Assembly (NCBI GenBank): GCA_023419055.1 | Contig: JAEZYO010000247.1 | Location: 1-18,069, forward strand | DNA length: 18,069 bases | Reading direction: 5' to 3' | DNA from: Pseudomonadota bacterium | GTDB lineage: Bacteria > Myxococcota > Polyangia > Polyangiales > Polyangiaceae | In this document: positions 14,275-18,069 of the stretch, in pieces | Position numbering within the stretch: the stretch's first letter is position 1 | Layout: every line of letters begins with the position of its first letter | Program-made: the position numbers and the translations under genes | Notes under the pieces: model-generated | Told to the model about the DNA's origin: nothing | The model's input: only the letters and a program-made list of their open reading frames with translations | The model's database searches: none

Positions 14275-17200
14275 GTGAGGGCGGAGAACGTCGTTCGACA
14301 AAAGGCAGCCGTGCGGGACGTAGCCCCAAACGCGCCTTTTCTTCGTGGTCTCGTCACCGACGAGGCCTCGGGCGACGGGGTCTCGGGCGTTCTGGTGGAG
14401 CTCTGGGGCTTCATCGATCATGCGCCCCATTTCATCGCGACCACGATATCGGACGGGTCCGGGCGCTTCGCGTTCGAAGACCCGCCGCCCTCGAGCATCG
14501 ACAGGACACACGGCTACGAACTTCGCATCTTGAGCTCGGATGGGCGGCTCCGACACAGCGAGCACCACCTGCTCTCGGATGAGCCTGGTTCCGAGCGCGT
14601 GCAGGTGCGGGTCCCCGCCGAGCCGGGGGTCGATCGCGAGCTCGACGAGGGCTCGACCGACCTTGCCGACGCCTCCGAGGACGAGGAGCTGCTCGGACAG
14701 TCGCCCGACCATGAGGACTACGAAGCGCTGACTCCCGTGCAGCGCGCTCTCGACCACGCGGGGCTACCGACCGCACCGGAAGAGCTCATCGACGTATCTG
14801 CCGAAGAACTGCGGCTAGCGCTCCGGAGCGCGGTCGAGGCCGGGGTTCTCGGCGCGGAGTTCTTGCCCGAAGTGGACGCTCGAGTCGAGGCGCTTTGCCG
14901 AGCGGCCGTCGAGTCCGTGCTCGAGGCCGCCCCGCACGAGCGGCCGGCAGGGCGTGGAGGCGTCATCGCTAGCCTGGACTTGCCTTCGGAAAACCTCCGC
15001 GAGGTTTTGGCCGCCTATCAGGCTCGCTCCCTGTCGGACGCGAGCGCGGAACTATGGGGCGAGTCCGAGTCCGATCTCGATGAAGCGATCGCCGCCGAGC
15101 TCGAGGCGTGCCTCGAGCTCACGGAAGTGGTCGGCGACGACCCTCCGTTGATCCGTCGCTTGCACCAGGCGCGACGTCACGGACTGTGGGAATCGATCGA
15201 AGATCTGACCGAGCTCGAGTTCGAGGATTGGTGCGAGCTCGTCGAGGATTGCCACCGCGAGGCTCTCGAAGCGGAAGGAGAGAGCTTCGAAGAGGACGAC
15301 GCGAGCCAGGTGGAGACGCGGGCTGGCATGATCCTGGACCAGTTCGAAGAGGCCTTCCCGAGCCCCTACGTTCGGCGTGCCCTACTGAACGGCGAGGTCA
15401 TCGGGCGCGGCGCGCAGGAGCTCCTGACCCGCGCACCCAGGCACGACTTCGCGACCGAATCCATCCGCGCGCGCATCTCCGAGGATGCCTCGCTCGTCGA
15501 GGGGCTCACGCCCGAAGAGCTCGATTCCGCGGTTTCACAGATCGAGGGCGTCGAGCGCCTGGTCCGCGTGACCCATCGCGCGGAAGAAGTCGCGACGTTG
15601 ACTGCCGACGGCCTCGACTCTGCGCACGCGATAGCGTCGCTCGGCCGCGGATCCTTCATCGAGGCCTATGCCGAACGCCTGGGTGGACGCGCGCAGGCTG
15701 CTCGCGTCCACGCCCAGGCCCAAACCGTCGCCGCGGCCAATCAAGTGGTTGCCGTGGGGCTCTCGCAGGCGCGGCACCCCGCTCCCTTCGTGCTGGGCAA
15801 CGCGGCGCCGGACACGTTGAGCAGCGTGCCACAGTTTCGGCAGCTATTCGCGGGAGACGCCCTGTGCGATTGCGAACATTGCGGTTCGGTCTACAGCCCT
15901 GCCGCGTACTTCGTCGACCTGTTGAGGTACCTCGGCGACGCCGAAAGGCTTGCGCGCGCGGTGGAAGGGCTCGGGGCCAGCAAGGGCAAGGTGTCCAAGC
16001 GGCTGCAGTACAAGCCGCTGGATCTGCTGCTCGCGCGCCGTCCGGACCTGGCCGACATCCCGCTGACCTGTGAGAACACGCTGACGCCGCTGCCCTACAT
16101 CGATCTCGTGAACGAGATCTTGGAAGCGAAGGTCACCGGTCAAGCTTGGAATCCGGACACAGGGAAGACGCCCGCGGACGTGCTCCGGGCGATTCCCCAA
16201 TCCACGAATCGCGCGGCCTACGACGTGCTCAAGGACGCGGTGTTCCCGCTCTCGATGCCGTACCACGAAGCGCTCGAGGCGTTTCGCGCGTACGTGGCGC
16301 ACCTCGGCGTATCGCGGCTCACCTTGCTCAACACCTTCGCTCGAACGCAGCCGCCGCCGGAGGAGGTCGTGGCCGAATCCCTCGGGATGTCGCGTGAGGA
16401 GCTGAGTCTCATCGTGGAGCCCACGGTGGACCCCTGGCGGCATTGGGGCATCACTTCGGCGCTGAGCGAGCCGGAGCTCGTCCAGGCATTGACCCCGGCG
16501 CCGGCGTTCATGAAGGCGTCGGGGCTTTCTTTCGCCGACCTCGTCGCGCTTTGCTCGATGCGCTACCTGACGGACGAGAGCCGCGTCACGCTGGTGACCC
16601 CCGCGGTAGATTGCGATCCGACGCAGGTGCGGGTCGAGGGGTTGGGTCACGTCGTTCTCGAGCGCATGCTCAAGTTGATCCGGCTGCGGCGGCGCCTCTC
16701 GTGGTCCTACGCGGAGCTCGATCGCGTCCTCGTCGCGTTCGGCGCGACGGCGCTCGATCTCGCCACCCTGCAGAAGATCGTCGCCGTGCGAGAGCTGTCG
16801 GAGCGGCTGCGCCTCACGCCGTCGGAGCTCCTCGTCCTGTGGGCACCGCTCGACACGTTCGGGCGAGACAACGCATTTTCGCGCTTGTTGCAGACCCGCG
16901 TCGTCGCCTGGCAGGTAGGCACCGAGCAGTTTCGGCTCAGACCGGACCAACAGGAGCTGCTCACGACGGGCGAAGACCTCGGCGTCGTTGCCCCGGCTCT
17001 CTTGGCCGCGTTCCGGATCACCCACGAAGAGCTCACCGTAGCGATTCGCCTGAACACCCGCAGGGGGCAGCGCCCGCGCCTCGATCTGGCGGGTTTGTCG
17101 GCAGTCTATCGGGTGGTCGTGCTCGCTCGCGCCACGGGTCTCGCGCCACGACAGCTCGAAGGGCTGCTGCGGCTCGCACCCTCTGACGCCGATCCGTTCC

Positions 17201-18069
17201 TGCCGAAGGAGCCGGCCGGCGCGGTTCGGTTCGTCAATTTGGTTCGCGAAGTGCAAGCGTCGGCGTTTTCGCCGGACCAGCTCGTGTTTCTGTTCTTGCA
17301 CGAGGCCGAGCCACGCTTCGATCCGACGCCGAAGCCGGCGCAGGTCGAGACGGTTCTTTCCGGAGTTCGTCGCGCGCTCGTGGACGCCTTCGTCGAGACC
17401 ACGCATCCGACCGAGATCGCGGCGGACACCTTGCGCCAGAAGCTCGCGCTCTTGCTGGACGCTACGCTGCTCGACACCGCCGTGGAAGCGCTCGACCCGC
17501 GCTCGCGTCTTTCCGCGGCGCAGCGCCGAAACTTCTTCTCGCGACATCTGGCGCGAGTGTTCGCAGATCCTGCCGCGGCCGCGACTCGCTTGTTCGGTCC
17601 CGACGAGAGACCGAGTGCGACTTCGGAGCCGACCCCGGCCTCGCCGACCGAAGAGGCGAGTAGCAGTGAGCAGCGCGCCAAGGCGAACGCAGCCTTCGTG
17701 CTCGAATCTCTGTTGCCGTTCCTTCGGGCCAGGCAGCTCCGCGGCGCCATCATCCAGACGCTCAGCGACTCGATCGGGTTGAGCGGCGCCAGCACCGCGC
17801 GCTTGCTCGAGCAGGTTCTGCGCTCTCGGCGAGAGCGCGACAAGCCGCTGATCGTGGACTTTGCCGCGTTGCTCGGGACGGGTTTGACCGGCGCCTACTT
17901 CGACAACCCCGACCTCCAGGGTGAGCCCAAGCTTTCGCGGCTGGAACCCGAGGTCAGCTTCAGCTGGGCGGGCTCTCCTCCCGGCCCCGGTGTCCCCGGC
18001 GCGAACTTCAGCGCTCGATACACGGGGCGGATCCACCCGAAAGCGAAAGGCGAGCACACGTTCTACGTG
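14275..18069 (+). CDS. TcA-like toxin-complex subunit (VRP1/neuraminidase-like), 3' end beyond window
   Basis: The first 1265 codons are present with no stop. The TcA family forms large pore/translocation channels of insecticidal toxin complexes. Domains: transthyretin/carboxypeptidase-regulatory-like sandwich (about 22-105; FLRGLVTDE, DGSGRFAFEDP); acidic helical region (about 110-450); SLGRGSFIEAYAERLGG (about 452-468) as found ahead of the VRP1 core; then the family hallmark CDCEHCGS (531-538) followed by SPAAYFVDLL, RRPDLADIPLTCENT, LPYIDLVNEILE and PLSMPYHEALEAFRAYVAHLGVSR; a long helical region (about 700-1200); and a PA14 domain beginning at 1203 (LTGAYFDN, FSARYTG, HTFYV), cut by the window edge. 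No signal peptide is visible, as is usual for Tc proteins. The GTG at 14275 has GGAGG four bases upstream; a GTG at 14227 is an in-frame alternative. TcB and TcC partners should be sought downstream. Confidence 0.9.
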   Translation, partial: MRAENVVRQKAAVRDVAPNAPFLRGLVTDEASGDGVSGVLVELWGFIDHAPHFIATTISDGSGRFAFEDPPPSSIDRTHGYELRILSSDGRLRHSEHHLLSDEPGSERVQVRVPAEPGVDRELDEGSTDLADASEDEELLGQSPDHEDYEALTPVQRALDHAGLPTAPEELIDVSAEELRLALRSAVEAGVLGAEFLPEVDARVEALCRAAVESVLEAAPHERPAGRGGVIASLDLPSENLREVLAAYQARSLSDASAELWGESESDLDEAIAAELEACLELTEVVGDDPPLIRRLHQARRHGLWESIEDLTELEFEDWCELVEDCHREALEAEGESFEEDDASQVETRAGMILDQFEEAFPSPYVRRALLNGEVIGRGAQELLTRAPRHDFATESIRARISEDASLVEGLTPEELDSAVSQIEGVERLVRVTHRAEEVATLTADGLDSAHAIASLGRGSFIEAYAERLGGRAQAARVHAQAQTVAAANQVVAVGLSQARHPAPFVLGNAAPDTLSSVPQFRQLFAGDALCDCEHCGSVYSPAAYFVDLLRYLGDAERLARAVEGLGASKGKVSKRLQYKPLDLLLARRPDLADIPLTCENTLTPLPYIDLVNEILEAKVTGQAWNPDTGKTPADVLRAIPQSTNRAAYDVLKDAVFPLSMPYHEALEAFRAYVAHLGVSRLTLLNTFARTQPPPEEVVAESLGMSREELSLIVEPTVDPWRHWGITSALSEPELVQALTPAPAFMKASGLSFADLVALCSMRYLTDESRVTLVTPAVDCDPTQVRVEGLGHVVLERMLKLIRLRRRLSWSYAELDRVLVAFGATALDLATLQKIVAVRELSERLRLTPSELLVLWAPLDTFGRDNAFSRLLQTRVVAWQVGTEQFRLRPDQQELLTTGEDLGVVAPALLAAFRITHEELTVAIRLNTRRGQRPRLDLAGLSAVYRVVVLARATGLAPRQLEGLLRLAPSDADPFLPKEPAGAVRFVNLVREVQASAFSPDQLVFLFLHEAEPRFDPTPKPAQVETVLSGVRRALVDAFVETTHPTEIAADTLRQKLALLLDATLLDTAVEALDPRSRLSAAQRRNFFSRHLARVFADPAAAATRLFGPDERPSATSEPTPASPTEEASSSEQRAKANAAFVLESLLPFLRARQLRGAIIQTLSDSIGLSGASTARLLEQVLRSRRERDKPLIVDFAALLGTGLTGAYFDNPDLQGEPKLSRLEPEVSFSWAGSPPGPGVPGANFSARYTGRIHPKAKGEHTFYV

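Noticed and set aside
15844..18057. A 737-codon open frame on the minus strand
   Set aside because: It lies entirely antisense to the TcA-like gene, is dominated by Arg, Gln, Glu and His with no recognisable domain, and is a typical shadow of G/C-rich third positions.

Overview
The window is GC-rich DNA with a strong preference for G/C in third codon positions. It most resembles a myxobacterium (Myxococcota, Polyangiales/Sorangium type). The reasons are two lipoproteins with long Gly/Ser/Ala-rich linkers after the signal peptide, a very large Ser/Thr-kinase/ATPase/histidine-kinase fusion, a near-perfect sigma-54 promoter, and a Tc-toxin-like protein. The taxonomic call is inference. I found no rRNA, tRNA, CRISPR array, insertion sequence or phage gene.

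Left part (1-3198), small accessory genes: a macro-domain protein cut by the left edge (minus strand); a divergent Tat-type lipoprotein aldo/keto reductase; a GNAT acetyltransferase tail-to-tail with it (4 bp gap); a divergent RibD/DHFR-like reductase; and a TerB-like protein.

Signalling block (3199-9816): a 277 bp intergenic region carries a GC hairpin and a sigma-54 -24/-12 promoter. It precedes a 1975-residue sensor (Ser/Thr kinase-like domain, AAA ATPase, helical repeat region, GAF, two PAS, HisKA, HATPase). A single-domain response regulator follows 17 bp downstream, almost certainly in the same operon. The histidine kinase half looks intact. The Ser/Thr kinase half has lost two metal-binding residues and may be a pseudokinase.

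Middle (9825-13386): a surface lipoprotein with an Ig-like domain and a TolB-like propeller (minus strand); a divergent zinc alcohol dehydrogenase with a 16 bp palindrome in its upstream region; then a 309 bp gap that may hold a short ORF.

Right part (13387-18069): an orphan regulator joins a receiver-like fold that lacks its phosphorylation site to a Fis-type helix-turn-helix, with no AAA+ domain. A 195 bp region packed with TACGAG/TACGAA repeats (23 bp periodicity) and a 23 bp palindrome follows. Then comes the first 1265 codons of a TcA-like (VRP1 / neuraminidase-like) toxin-complex subunit, with an N-terminal transthyretin-like domain and a PA14 domain where the window ends. The regulator, repeat array and toxin gene together are the most interesting unit: a candidate self-contained toxin locus with its own control region. 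Tc B and C components, if present, lie outside the window.
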